From Heliopora coerulea (taxonomy: Eukaryota; Cnidaria; Anthozoa; Scleralcyonacea; Helioporidae), in contig JASJOG010000343.1 of the NCBI GenBank assembly GCA_030142905.1, positions 198,747 through 262,746 of the forward strand: a DNA stretch of 64,000 nucleotides. Direction: 5' to 3'. The translations under genes and the position numbers were made by a program. This document shows positions 31,206 to 44,332 of this stretch, one piece after another. The notes under the pieces are model-generated. The model was given only the letters and a program-made list of their open reading frames with translations. It had not been told where the DNA came from and did no database searches. Within the stretch, counting starts at the first letter, position 1; each line of letters opens with the position of its first letter.

Positions 31206-34200
31206 GTAAAGATTCTAGTGCAGGATGTAACCGTGTACTACGGGATGTAATCTGACACAACATCAATTCCTTCCCTAAACGTCGGGGCTGGTGTTTCTAA
31301 ACTTTGCTTGCAATCACGTTCATGGCATATGTCATCGTTTTTGTTTAGCACCATGGGAAACGGCGACCATAAAGAAAGACTACAGTAAAGTGTGCGATGC
31401 TTACGGCTGTCTTGGTGTCCTCAGATTGAGTTTACGTAAGTTCTGTGACTCTGGTTTGTTTTATTCTAGCTGACAGAAGAGATTAAGACTAAAGTATTTT
31501 GCTCTAAAAAAGCTATCTACTACTCAGCATGAGGCTGCAGGAGAGTTAACATTTATATGTTTGTTCACACGTGAATATTAACTTCGTGATAGAGGATGAA
31601 ATAATTAGCATATTATCATCCTAATCTCTTGCACAGCAGGACATGCTGGATAATGAAAATAATGAATTAGCTATTTCCCTGCTAAATACCCAGCAGCAAC
31701 ATTCAAGATTTGTCTGGTGACATTCCAAAGGGGTGTTTATATGGTGGAGAACTAGCCAGGGTGTATTTCGTGGAAACTACGCACTGGAGATATGCCAGGT
31801 CTCGCTCTCTGTATGCCAAGAACAACGTGGTTTATTGACAAAAAACGTACTATGTATTTGTTAAATGTATGATGCCTGGCAGCCAAAACTTACTTGTGAA
31901 ATCATTACAAAAAAATTCTGTTTTTCCATGCATGTCTATTTTTCCTTACAACAAACACAATGATGAGTAATCATTTTGATAATCCTGTTTCTTTGTCTTT
32001 ATAACTTATATAAATACATCAAGGAAGACATTCTAATGTCATTATGCCAACAAGTAGCCTAATTCCATGTTTTGGCTACACGAAATGCAGTCTTGGAAGC
32101 TAGCCCTCTTGGTATTGGCTAGCTATAGTTAGAGGGTCCTAAGGAGGTCCTAAGGATGGGAAGGGTTAAGCTGACAACATTTTCTATATATTTAAGTTAA
32201 CTAGGACATTAACAGTAAAGGAAAACCCAATTAATATTTAATTTCATATTGTTAAATGCTATTTCCTTAAATCTGGGCAGAAAATTACTGTTGAACAGTG
32301 GAAAATTATCATGCCTGAACATCATTTTGACTGACAAGAAAGGCATCTTCTTGCCCATTATTTTTTACAAGCCAGATGATCAATAAAATATTAAAGTGTT
32401 AAGTGCCAAATGAATGCTGCAAAGCACTTAGTGAAAGCAAACTTTATGGTTACCTCAAGTGAATGAACATAATGGTTTGTAAAATTTAGAAGATTGTGTG
32501 AAAGTTATAAAATGTTAAAGATAAATTGGACACTTCACAAATTGTATTTTAGTAAATGATCATGGTTATACTTGCCTTGATAATTTGCTGGAGGCATGTG
32601 GATGTGACTTTGAAGTGTTAAGATCACAATCTGGTATTGAAGTTTCTCTAGAATATTTAATGCATGATCAATAAGCTCATGTGACACAAATACTTTGATA
32701 TCCCAGAAAAGCAACTTTGATGCTGCAGGTACTTGCATTACCAGTCCTGATTGGCATTAAAAACCTATTTTGTACCTCATAATATCTTAACTATTGACAA
32801 ATGTATTGAAGGAAGGGTCATGGATACCCAGTCCTTGTTTGGTAATCTCGTAGCATTTGCTGCAAAACTCTCTTGTCTGTAAAGGGAGTACATGTGCCTT
32901 GTGGAAAATTATAGAAATATTTTGAGCTCTGAAAATGTAGAAATCAAGGCAATTGAAACACCAGGTGAGAATCATAGCAATGTCATGAATATTACTGCCC
33001 ACCATATTAATCTTAGTAGAGGCATTGTTGAACTAATGAAAAAATATCCAGTTAATAATCAAAATAATTTTTAATCACTGATGTTTTGTTACATAACATG
33101 TAACATCATCAGAGTAAAATGATAACCATATGCATGTGTTGTGAACTTTTAAGACTTAACAATTACAAAAATAGAGTGGAGTGTTGAGTGTTGCTAAGGG
33201 GTGTGGAGTGTTGCATTTAAAAGTTCCCAACACATGTATACAGTTATCGTTTTACTCAGATGATGTTACATGTTATGTAATGAAATGTTAGTGATTAAAA
33301 ATTATTTTAATTATGAACTGGCTCTTTTAGTGTTAGTTCAACAATGTTACTACTAAGAATAATATGCTGGGCAACAATATTCATGACAAAGGCTCTGAAA
33401 ATATAATGTAAGTAATTCCTGAAGATACCATCTTTGGAAAAATTCTTACCATTTGATTATGACACAACTACAGTATAAATTATAATTATACATGTATACA
33501 TGCAAAAACTGATGCTCTGTATAAGGCCTGACCTAAGGTCTGTTGAGGAAATTGACAGCAACAGTCACCATAACTGTTTGATATAAATTTGTGACATAAG
33601 GCATACCGGTATGTTCTTTATGGAACAGTTTCAGTCTATGAAGGCAGAATGTTTATAATTATATCTAACTGAAATTAAATGTAATTATCATACATTCTGT
33701 AGCCATCATGCTAGTCTCATTAATTAAAACGTACATTTGTCTGGATAATACTCACTTAAGGCCTGATACAATGTTTGGGTTCTTATGTGCATGCATCATA
33801 ACTTAAAACTTCTAAATTATAATATTGAATTCCCATTTACCAGTTACCCTTAAGGTAACTACCCTTATTACATCAGCTGAATAGAAAAACTAAAATACCT
33901 AATGGCATTTTCTTTTTCATGCAAATACAGGACATTGTACAGGTGTATTTAATACACAAAGGGAATGGAAACACTGTTGCTTACATTTATCTAACATAAC
34001 ACAGAAGTTTCAAATTGCCTTCTGTTAGTTGTACTCAGTAGTTAAATAAGGGGAACCAGCCATTAGCAAAACAGAGAAACAATTGTTGTCCCATTCATCA
34101 TTACAGTATATTAGCTACATAAGTTCTGAGTAGCACAAGTGAAATTAAACACTTTAGGAAAATGACAAATTTTTTGAAAGTTAATTAATTAGTATATCTT

Positions 34201-37200
34201 AATTAGCGTATTGCAATCACACATATAGCCTGTAAATAGTTTGTAGGCTTCATATTGTACTGAAGATGGCATAGGTTTGCTGAAACATGTTTACTTTCAA
34301 AAAATTTGTCGTTTTCTGGAAATGTTTAACATTAGCTACAATAGTGTAAGTTGTAATTTTGGTCATAAATGTTTGAGTTCATAATATGAACAATTAGTTT
34401 TAATAAAATGTTTCACTATTTTCCATGAAGGAGAGGATGACAGTTATTTGTACTTGGTCCTTGTTACTGCTTGTCGTTCAGTTGGAAAAATCAAAAGCAG
34501 TGAACTATCCTGCATCACTTCAACAGTATTTGTTGCATTGGGAAGCCATGGCGAAGTTGGGATATCTGAAGTGAAAAAACTTTTAAACTCTGGATCATTT
34601 TACTTCAGCCAGTCAATGAATGATGCTGACCCTCCTTTGGATTTAAGTTTGACCTATCAGAGGCAATGTTCAACCCAAGAGCCTGATAATCGCTTTTTCT
34701 GGTAAGTTGCAAATTGCATGCAAGTCATGGCAGATGATTGTAGCTGTAAAAGAATTAACCCTTTCCAGTCTATACCTGGCTTTTTAATTTTACTCTGGCT
34801 AATGCCAGATGATTTTACTTGTCAAAGGTAGTTGTCTTGTGGGATTAATAGAAAGGATTAATGTGATAGTGGCTTTGCATGCTCTGTTGGTTACATGATA
34901 GCTACAGAGTGTATCAGAGCAGATGGACATTGTTTGACAATATTGACTGACTGCACTATGGCCTGTTACATCATTCTGGTAGAAATAACAATTTCACATT
35001 TTCACACAATAGAATTTCACAAGTTCTGTCGGAGCTACTAAACTTTGTAACATCTGTTCTTACAGTTTGCCACTGTTGTGTGAAGTACATACAGTATACA
35101 TTTACTAGACTCAAAATAATTCTTAGGCCATACCCTGCAATAATAATTCTAATAATAATTCTTGTGTAAGTTTTTTCCCCTGTTCATTCCTATTTTGTGA
35201 CAATTTGCCACGTGCACTTGTGCAGGTAAGTTAACCTTTTGGACAACTCAACAATACTTGATAAATTTAATAAATATCGCTTTACAAAGACAAAAAAGAA
35301 GGACAAATAGAAATAAAGAAGAAAAATACACTTTAGGCAACTGTAATTATATCCCAAAGAGGAGAACACAGTCAGCTGTCAGTACAAGATCCTAGAAATT
35401 ATGTAAATATCGTAAGATATACGGTAAATCTCATTGAACAGGCGAAATGTACAGGTATTCTCAAATTTTCATATTTGCGTATTGGTGCTGCTGTCCAACA
35501 CTGAGTTCATCTTTTTTGGTAAATAGAGAAAAATCAGTTTTGAGAACTAAATCAATCCCCAGTCACTGACGTGAGAAGCGCAGCCAAGGGGGAGATGTTG
35601 TTTGAACGAAACTTCAGGGTATGGCATGAGGTAAATAATACAAATGTACGTTATGTTTCATTTTAAACGGGTCTGATACCGGTTCAATTGAAGTTGGAAG
35701 ATCAAATCATAGCTCGGTTGACGAATGCACGAAACGGAAACCCAAAAAGAGGTTTATAGAGTGAATAAAAATATACCAAAAATGAACTGGAACTGCCAAA
35801 TATAGAGGGAATAGGAGCTGATGCTTGGAGCAAAAGGCCTGCGTTACTGTAAACCACAAAAATTTAACTTAACTAACGCAACCCGGTTACTGTATTTGTT
35901 GTTGGCTTATCACTGTTATAACCGTTATATTGTCCTTTCTGTAAGACAACTTTCGTTGACAGTTGACTTTTTGCGCGTTTCGGTTATAAGAACTTCAAGG
36001 AGGATGACTTGTCCAAGCTTAAATTTTAGACTGTTTTAGCGGTCTTGAAAACCTGTCAACCTTGTTGGTAATCTCAAATGATATGAAGGAATATCAAGCG
36101 AGGGGTAGCTGCGTATTCGTATTTCTGGTAAATTTTGCATGAGAGAAGAAATAAAATACAAAACAATGGAAACTTCGAAAAGTGAAAACATTTTTACATT
36201 AAATAAAGTCCAACTAAAGATCAGTATCACCTATTGTTTAGGAACCATTCACTTCACGTTCACTTTCAAAAGTTTGATGTGGATTGCTCCATATGGCTGC
36301 TAAATATAATGTGTGGGGGTATTGAGGCGAAGACAGTTTATGCTGGAGCCAAGCAAGCAAAAGCCGTGGTCATTTCAAGGCTCAGCTGTGAGAGAGCGGG
36401 AACTCGTTTTAACGTTCGTGGGGTCAATGATGATGGTCATGTTGCTAATTTTGTCGAAACAGAGCAGGTAACGTATGCAAACAGCAAAACAATGGGATCC
36501 ATTTAACAAGTGCTGTGCCCTTCGCAAATATTTTTCTTAACTTTTTAGACATTGATTCAGTTATTTCCTTATTCTATGACATGAAGCTGCGTGCAAATAC
36601 CAAATCAACCCACTTTCTTATTAAAGTCTATTTATAATGGATTTATCATTCCTGTTGTCATTGATACACAAAACTTGCGTTCAACTGGTCGCGTAAAATG
36701 ATTTGGTGTCTCGGACAGGTTTGAAATTAATCTGGATGGATCCCAAATGGCTAATTTTAGTTTAGGTAGTGGCATGGTTTCGAGTGCTATTCGGAAATTA
36801 AACAACCGACGAGCGACTTTTTCAAAGAATACCAAAATAGTCGAAGTCTCAACAAAGTGGCGGGAAAAATGGCCCTGGTGGAGGCTTCTTAAGATGTGCA
36901 AGGTTTTTGAACATTTTAGTGGCCGATTGAATGTTGGGATATCACCGACCCGTCCTCTTCTTCCTGGGAGGTACGCTGAACACTTCACTGCAGACACCTG
37001 GCATAGGGGTCTTAAGAAAGATTTTGACCAAGTATTTAAAGCACTTTATGCAACTTATTTCCTTAGATTTGAGAAGTATTTTGTTTGCTTGCGATATTTA
37101 GTGCCACTTAAGTTCCCATAAAGTTGAGTTTAGTGGTTGAAATATTGAGACGTAGTTCAGCACGCCTCCGTATACCTGAAAAAAACAAAAGACAAACTCA

Positions 37201-40200
37201 AAATCAAATGACAGCTGTACTTCCATGATGTAAACTGTAAAACGTTAATTACCAAGCCCATTGTGTCTGGGCTTTCTCGTATTTTTAATCTTATAATTTG
37301 AATCGCTCACAGTTAATGTTTGGTTTGCTTTGAAGGGACTGACAGTAAACAGTCTACAATATTGACCAGCACGATCATATCATACCTCTTTGTAAAAGTT
37401 TCCGTGACAGAACACCGAACACAGTGTTTATAGACGGTATTTAGTTTCTGAAAGGTATTGCTAAACTTAGCTAAACTTAGCTTAAGTTTAGGGACTTGAA
37501 TGTGCTCCCGATTTATTTTATTCGGTCAAGCCAATGCAAAGACGTAATTGCTCAAACACAACTCAGTCATACACTGAACTGTGATTGTCAAACCAGAAAT
37601 ATCTTCCTTTGAGATGGCAAGGATTATACATTCCTGTTCTTTTAATCGCAAAAGAAAAAAAAATACGAGGCGAAAACCAGACGATTTTAGCAGAAGATGG
37701 CGTTGGTGATCCATCTCAGTAACAATGGGTTAATGACTGAAATGTAACTAATTTTGTCAATGAATAACTTTTTTTTTCCTTCACATCCAATTTTTCACTA
37801 AAAATTATCTTTATTCTTCTAAAAGCATGGATATTCCAAGGTAATTTTTTTTCAAAACTCACCAATTCTTTGGGGTTTCTTGCGTTGGACATCCGTGATT
37901 TAGTAATTAGTGGCCCCAAAAAACCCTTTTCTGTCGATGTTCTATCCACAGATAAACGTTTCTATGAAAATGTCCATTAAAAGTCACCCACTCCAGAACA
38001 TTTCTTCATATTCCACCCACTTTACCATTTTAAGGTAGTTTTCTTTCAGTCACCTAGAAACCTGCCTAGGAGTCAATCTATGATAAACGTTCAGGAGAAA
38101 GAAATGTGGCATTAACACTCGTAAATGGTTAAAGCTTTCGTGACTTCTTGGACAACAGCCTTAAATCGTAGGTCCTTGGATACCCTATCCTTCGGGGGGG
38201 GGTGTCTAGCCTGTTGGATCCATTTGGTCACAAAATAGTAAAGGGCTGTTTACACGTGCGATTTTGTGCCTTGCTATTGACATCTTGGAGTATGTGTTTA
38301 ACTGACGAGAGCATCGACGACAAACTACAGTGAATCATAAGCGGATATCTTAGTACAGACTGTCATGAGTTTATTACATACACTAGGATGACAAGCACGA
38401 CGTGTAACATCGCACGTGTAAACTGCCTTCAAGAAAGCCAAACAAAACCAAATAACTTAGATAGATATTTGTAGAGCGTAAATAAACAATCCCATGTTTG
38501 GAGATAAATACATAAGCTAAAAGAGACCGACTTGTCGTTCGACAAAAACATCTTCCTTTCTCATGCAGGATGATCTATAAGTTACCTCAACCGTATTCAA
38601 CTGATCTCTTGGTTGACACACTTAGAAAGGACTTCGTTCCACTGTTTGCGTGCTTAAGTATGACTTCTTCGTCGTCTTAGTAAATCTGAAATATTTATAG
38701 TAATATAGATTTTCCATACGGCCATTCTGCAATCCTGGCCTAAAAAAATGGGACAACAATTTAAAATGAACACACTCTTGACCCTTCCTATACCCTCTTC
38801 AATGTTGCGAGTTTGTGGTCAATTTTTCGCTTTGCGTATGAAACAACCAGCATCATCTTACACGGTGGAATGAAGCAACATTGATTGGGGGGGGGGGAGA
38901 GGGGGAGGAGCGAGTGACATTCTCTCTTACGTCTTTTGTACGGTTAGTAGGGAGTCATTTGCAACGCTGTCCCAGTCATTATTGGCCAGGATTATAGTTT
39001 CATCTACATAGCTGTTTCAGACACATGCGAGGGCGATACGAATGGGATGGGTTGTAAGATTGTGATAAGGGAACTATGACAAAACTTTCATTTCTTTTAA
39101 ATTATTTAGATAATTGTTCTGGATGACTATGTGTCCTCATTTGTTCAAACTAGAGGGTCAGTACCAGTATTCTGGGAACAGCCTGGGGTACAAGTGGGCT
39201 CTCATAAGGTTAAATTGTCTCGTGGATTTGAAGCTTCTTCTCCTGCTTTTGACAGGTTAGTGAATTTCAAATAACGATCTGTGGAATGTCATAAGTTGTA
39301 AATCTCGTTCGTCTGGGTATTAATCATTTTAGAAAAAAGCACTATCAAGAACGTGACTTCTTTTGTCGTAAGAATACAAGTCCAGCTGCATTGGTGAAAC
39401 TTCTCGCCATTTTTCAACAAGGGTTAAGGAGCGCACTTTAACTGACTAAAACTCGCATGTTTTTAAACTACCCAATGATTCTAACAATTGTAAAAGCCAT
39501 TGCATGTCCGACTGTTTCAAAATTGTTAAAAATTTAAGAATAAAAAACAGCAATTAAACACACAAGCTAAACGCATGAACACTTTTCTCTGTTTATAGTT
39601 ATCTTTAGATACCGCCTCTTGTCCTTTAGATATAACATATAGTCATTGTAATAAATCATCTTAAAATATCATCATTGCAATTAGTTCACTTATTCATTTT
39701 GTAACTTCCTACTCAAAGTCTTGTAGTTGTCTTTCTGTTAACTGAAGATGACATATATCATGCCTACACATGTCTTTAAAAAGTTTTCTCGTGTGTATGA
39801 ATTTCATGACTGTTCTAGTGGTAACAAGAAGTTTGGTGATAACAAGAAGTTCTAGTGGTAACAAAAAATTTTGAACCAGTTCATTTCACATGTGAATTAG
39901 GTATTTCATATGTGAAATTAATTTTCATATGTGAAAGCTCTATTTCATATGTGAAATACAAGTTTCGTACACCAACATTACACATGTGAAATTTTGAACC
40001 AGTTCATTTCACATGTGAATTAGGTATTTCATACAAGAAAACGTTCCCAGCTCATATGTGAAATGAAAATTTCATATGTGAAAATATTCCGATTAATTAA
40101 CCTTTAATACCTTAATGTTTCCCCTTTTCTTCTTTGTTCCATCTTTGTTTTTGTTTTGTTCTTATTCTTTTGCTCCAGTTGTCCAACATATCGGGCACAG

Positions 40201-43200
40201 GGAGTTAGAGGATCGTTTATGCGTGCGATGTTGCACGTTGCGATTGTCATCCTGGTGCATGTAATAAAGTCGTGACAGTCTATGAAGCAAGATATCCGCT
40301 TATGATTCGCTGTAGTTTGTCCTCGACGCTCGTCAGTTAAACATATACTCCAAGATGTCATTTGCAAGGAACAAAATATTCCACGTGTAAACACCCGTTA
40401 ATCGGTTAATCCTAGTTCTAGTCCACTACGTGTGGCAAACGGACAGCTTCAGCGCGTAATCTAAGGTTGTACTTTTGTCCGCTTACCCCCTGAGTAGAGT
40501 AGACCTGTCCGTGAAAATGTAGGAACGTGGACTTAGCAAAATTGTCTGCTTCTTAGAATGTCTACGTTTCTCGAGAAAGCTGAGCGAAACATTGAGATTT
40601 GGGGGAATTAAATCTCAAAACCTTCCGTTTTCAAATTCACACAGTAGTAGACACTCATACGTCGACAGTTATGTCCGATATGACGAAAGTATCGGAGTCG
40701 CTTGGGGTAAATGTGAAGTGCGGAAGGAATGTCCCTGAATGTCACACGTATTTATCATCTTTTACCTTGGGCTTCAATTTTCAGTTCACCGATTTGAGAA
40801 TGAACAAGGGAACGAGTATGTGTTGTTCCTTGAAGAAACATCCTTTCAATCAGGCTGCCTTCTATACTAGTTTATCACATAAGAGAGTTACACTCACATA
40901 ATGGCAATAAAATAAAACCATTCGTTGGTCTATTTCACTTCTAGTTACAGAATTTATATTTACAAGAAGACACAAATAGATTATGATGACTTTGCATTTT
41001 TTGCTTCCCTCCAGTTATTTCGTAGAACTAAGGTAAATTTTAGGAACTCCAGCCTCCGGGTGTTTTACTAAACTTCAAAAAATAGGGTCCAGTTTAAGTT
41101 ACCCAGGATTCAACTTGAAGGATTAATTTTTGTATTTCGTATTCGGTATTTTAATCTACAAGAAGTACGAAAATATATGGCTTAAAACGTTCGTGTGGTT
41201 TAAAAGTGTCTAGTTTTCGCTTAGCAAACCACAATTAGAGGTATGCGTCTTTTGAGGGCGTTCACGGATAAATGCAATCGACGGTAACACCATGAAACAA
41301 CACTAGGAAGAATGTTTCGCTGCAGAAAAAGACTGGTAATCTTGGTAAAGCTTTCTTCTTAAAAATGTCAGTAATATTGCTCAGCAAATTGGAGTAGTAT
41401 AGAGAGTAAGAACATCACAGTCAAGCAGTTTTTGGCCCTGTCTACACTTAAAAACAATTCATCGCTACTCCTAGAGTGGTTTGAAGTACACGAATAAAAG
41501 TTTGCCAGATCCTGATGAGGTCTTATGACTCAGTATTGAATTGGAAAGTGAAGCCCGTTGCAGCTATGGGAGGGGTTGGAACCCCCTGAACCCCCCCCCC
41601 CTTAGCTACGCCACTGGTTTCCATGCTTACCTACTTTGTCGTACAAATTCTAGTTTATATCATGTCGTATTGTACGATCACAGGACAACCACTTGAAAAC
41701 ATATCTTACGTATAAGTGAAAATCGTGATTATTTAAAAACATACAATAAAACAATAGAGATAGAACATGGAATAGATAACTGTATTTTATACTTTTTGAG
41801 AAATCGAACATTAAACCTATCGTTTCCTTAGTTTCATAACGACGTCATAGTATTGACTAGTTTTATACATCTGGACTTTCATAGGTAGATTAGTCACTCC
41901 TATTTTTTTCCAAAATAACCGACCTATTTAGAACGAGATTGGTAAAACTAGTAAGTATACCGTGGACCTGTTTGTTTAAAAGACGACAAGAGCTAACCCA
42001 GGATTAAAAGTTGAAACGCTGTTTTTATTTTTTTCTGTACGCTTGAAAACTCATTAATAATTCTTGAGGAAAATTCAAAGGGAAATCCTAACCGTGTCAT
42101 GTTTTAAACGTGATCAAAACACGCTTTCTCTTCTCCTTAAATATTTGACTCTTGGAAAACAATTTTTGTACTTTCTTGGTGAATTAGCGTATATTAAAAG
42201 GTTCTTGCTTGAAGTCATTTGAAAAACTCGCAGTACGTGGTTTATTGCATCTAGAATTCTCGGATATCGCCCCAAGTTTTAAATTCGATAAAGCACTGCT
42301 GCTAGTTTTTTAAATATTACTGTACTCTAAGTTCAAACGTCAAGACATATCTTTCGGGATATGTACAAAGTATGGTAAAAGAGGTCTTAAAGTTGTTCGG
42401 ACGTATTCCACTACCATGCTGCTGTTGGTGTGAACGATTTATTCCAGTCGCTAACATGCCTAAGGTTGGGATTACAGATGCCTGGAGTAACCAAGACATT
42501 GTAAATGTTGTAAAAGTTTTCCGTTTGGTGATGTAATTTGGTGATCATAGTATAATCAAAATTTACCAACTCGTGGTGACATGAAAGTTGACAGAGCCAT
42601 ATTTTAGGAAAAAATAAGCTGGGAAAAGACGTAAAAACGGTCAAATTTTTCGTCACCAACTTAGCACAAGGCACGAGGTTGAGAGCTGGTCTAAAATATG
42701 GCGCGGTCATTTTGGTGCCATTTGAAAAAAAGTTTGCCAGATCCAATAGATGTGATGCACTACAACAGATTCTAAATTGGGCCAATTTTCTTCAGCGTGC
42801 AAATGTGCATCAGTTTGTTAAGGAAGCATCTTATTCGCGATTCATCATGCCGTGAAGTATTGTCCAATGACAAGTTTGTGTCTTCTTTAAAATTTAGTTC
42901 CTCCGTAAACTTTGTAAAATTCAACCTTGAAGACAATGATAATAATAATAAAAAAAAACTCCCTCAAACAACCCTATAAATTGTAAATTAACCTACCGAA
43001 TTATTTCTAAAAAAAGTAATAGATAAATTTGCACATTCGTGATTAGCTAAGGAATCATATTAGCGTTGACGCTGTAGAAACAGCTCTTAGCTTCGTATGT
43101 ATAGTTTTGAAATAATTATAAATTAGATTTCAAACTTTTTATAAAATTTAAGTTGACTTGAAAAATACATACATGTGTTATTTTCAAAAAAATGGACTTA

Positions 43201-44271
43201 TTCCTGCATATTAGATACTGCAAGTTCTTAACTTAAAAACCAACTTACAAACGGTTATTTTGTTTAGTAGAAGGACTATATCATATGAAAACTAATTTTT
43301 GTGTATTCGGAGGCAGTTATAAAAATACAACATCTCAGCCCAAAAATGTTTTAATGGAGGTGAGACGTAGGTTTGCTGTCGCTGCGGGGTGATTTAACCT
43401 TAATCCTAACCCCAATTCGTACCCTAACCCTTAACCTAATTTTAATCCTTTGCCGACTTTCCCCTGGAAAGATGATATTTTCCCTAGAAGAGAGAAGCTC
43501 ATTTTCAGAATTGATGCCGTTCCTCTTTTCGGGGACGAGGCTGTGTTGAACATCTTGAGCTCCTGAATGGAAATTGAGTTTACGACCCAGCGAACGAAGA
43601 ACAGCGCTCTGTTGACTTGGAAGTGCTCGTGTTCTATCTAGAACAATGAATATAAAATTTGGAATCTTCTTTTGCAATCCATTCCAGATCCGGTCATCCC
43701 TCGTTGTGCAAATGCCACTTCTGTTTGAATTTCAGACGCTCGCGTTGATGCAGTTGAAGTACAATGCAAAAGTATGGCAATCAGTAGGGCAAAAAAATTC
43801 AACTTTCTAGTTCGACAACGCCTTGATGAAGTTCAAATTATCCTTTCAGGAAAAGGAGACTTCAAGCTATGTTATCTTTGATTTCCTTTTTTGACTCTGA
43901 CCACTTTCGAGCGTTTAAGCGGATCTAGGTAATCAATGTGAAAGGCCCAGAGTCCGCGAAATTTTTTAAACGTATACTCAGTCCCTTTTCAACTGGTAAC
44001 TTAAAGTTTACAACCCTGGTTGAAATGACAAAAAGAACTATAATTGTATTCAATGCCCGTCATGTTGCAGGCATATTACAAGTCTAAAAGAGATGTATGG
44101 TGATCAGATCTTGATTAATTTGCTTGGTAGTAAGGAAGGAGAATCTTACTTGAGCGCAGCATATCAGGTAATGCACGCTACTTTTAATGAGATACATACC
44201 TTAGAAAAAAACTTATACGTACATACGTACATACGTACATACATACATGCACACACACACACACATACACA

Positions 44272-44332
<61 letters not shown>

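Larger units (their letters stand above)
31436..34430 (+). other. Synaptojanin intron 2
   Basis: Three kb, AT-rich. It contains the fold-back MITE 33059-33310, a diverged MITE 33857-34066 and a sense-strand hammerhead-like motif at 34250-34297. No independent gene is seen. Confidence 0.7.

Noticed and set aside
36747..37121. 124-codon plus-strand frame in intron 4
   Set aside because: It lies between two well-defined synaptojanin exons that already join in frame, and has no recognised domain.
40599..40901. 100-codon plus-strand frame
   Set aside because: No recognised domain; between real exons of synaptojanin.
43380..43450. Telomere-like CCTAACCC words (also near 49970 and 54245)
   Set aside because: Only short degenerate runs, not a tandem TTAGGG array; no sign of an internal telomere.
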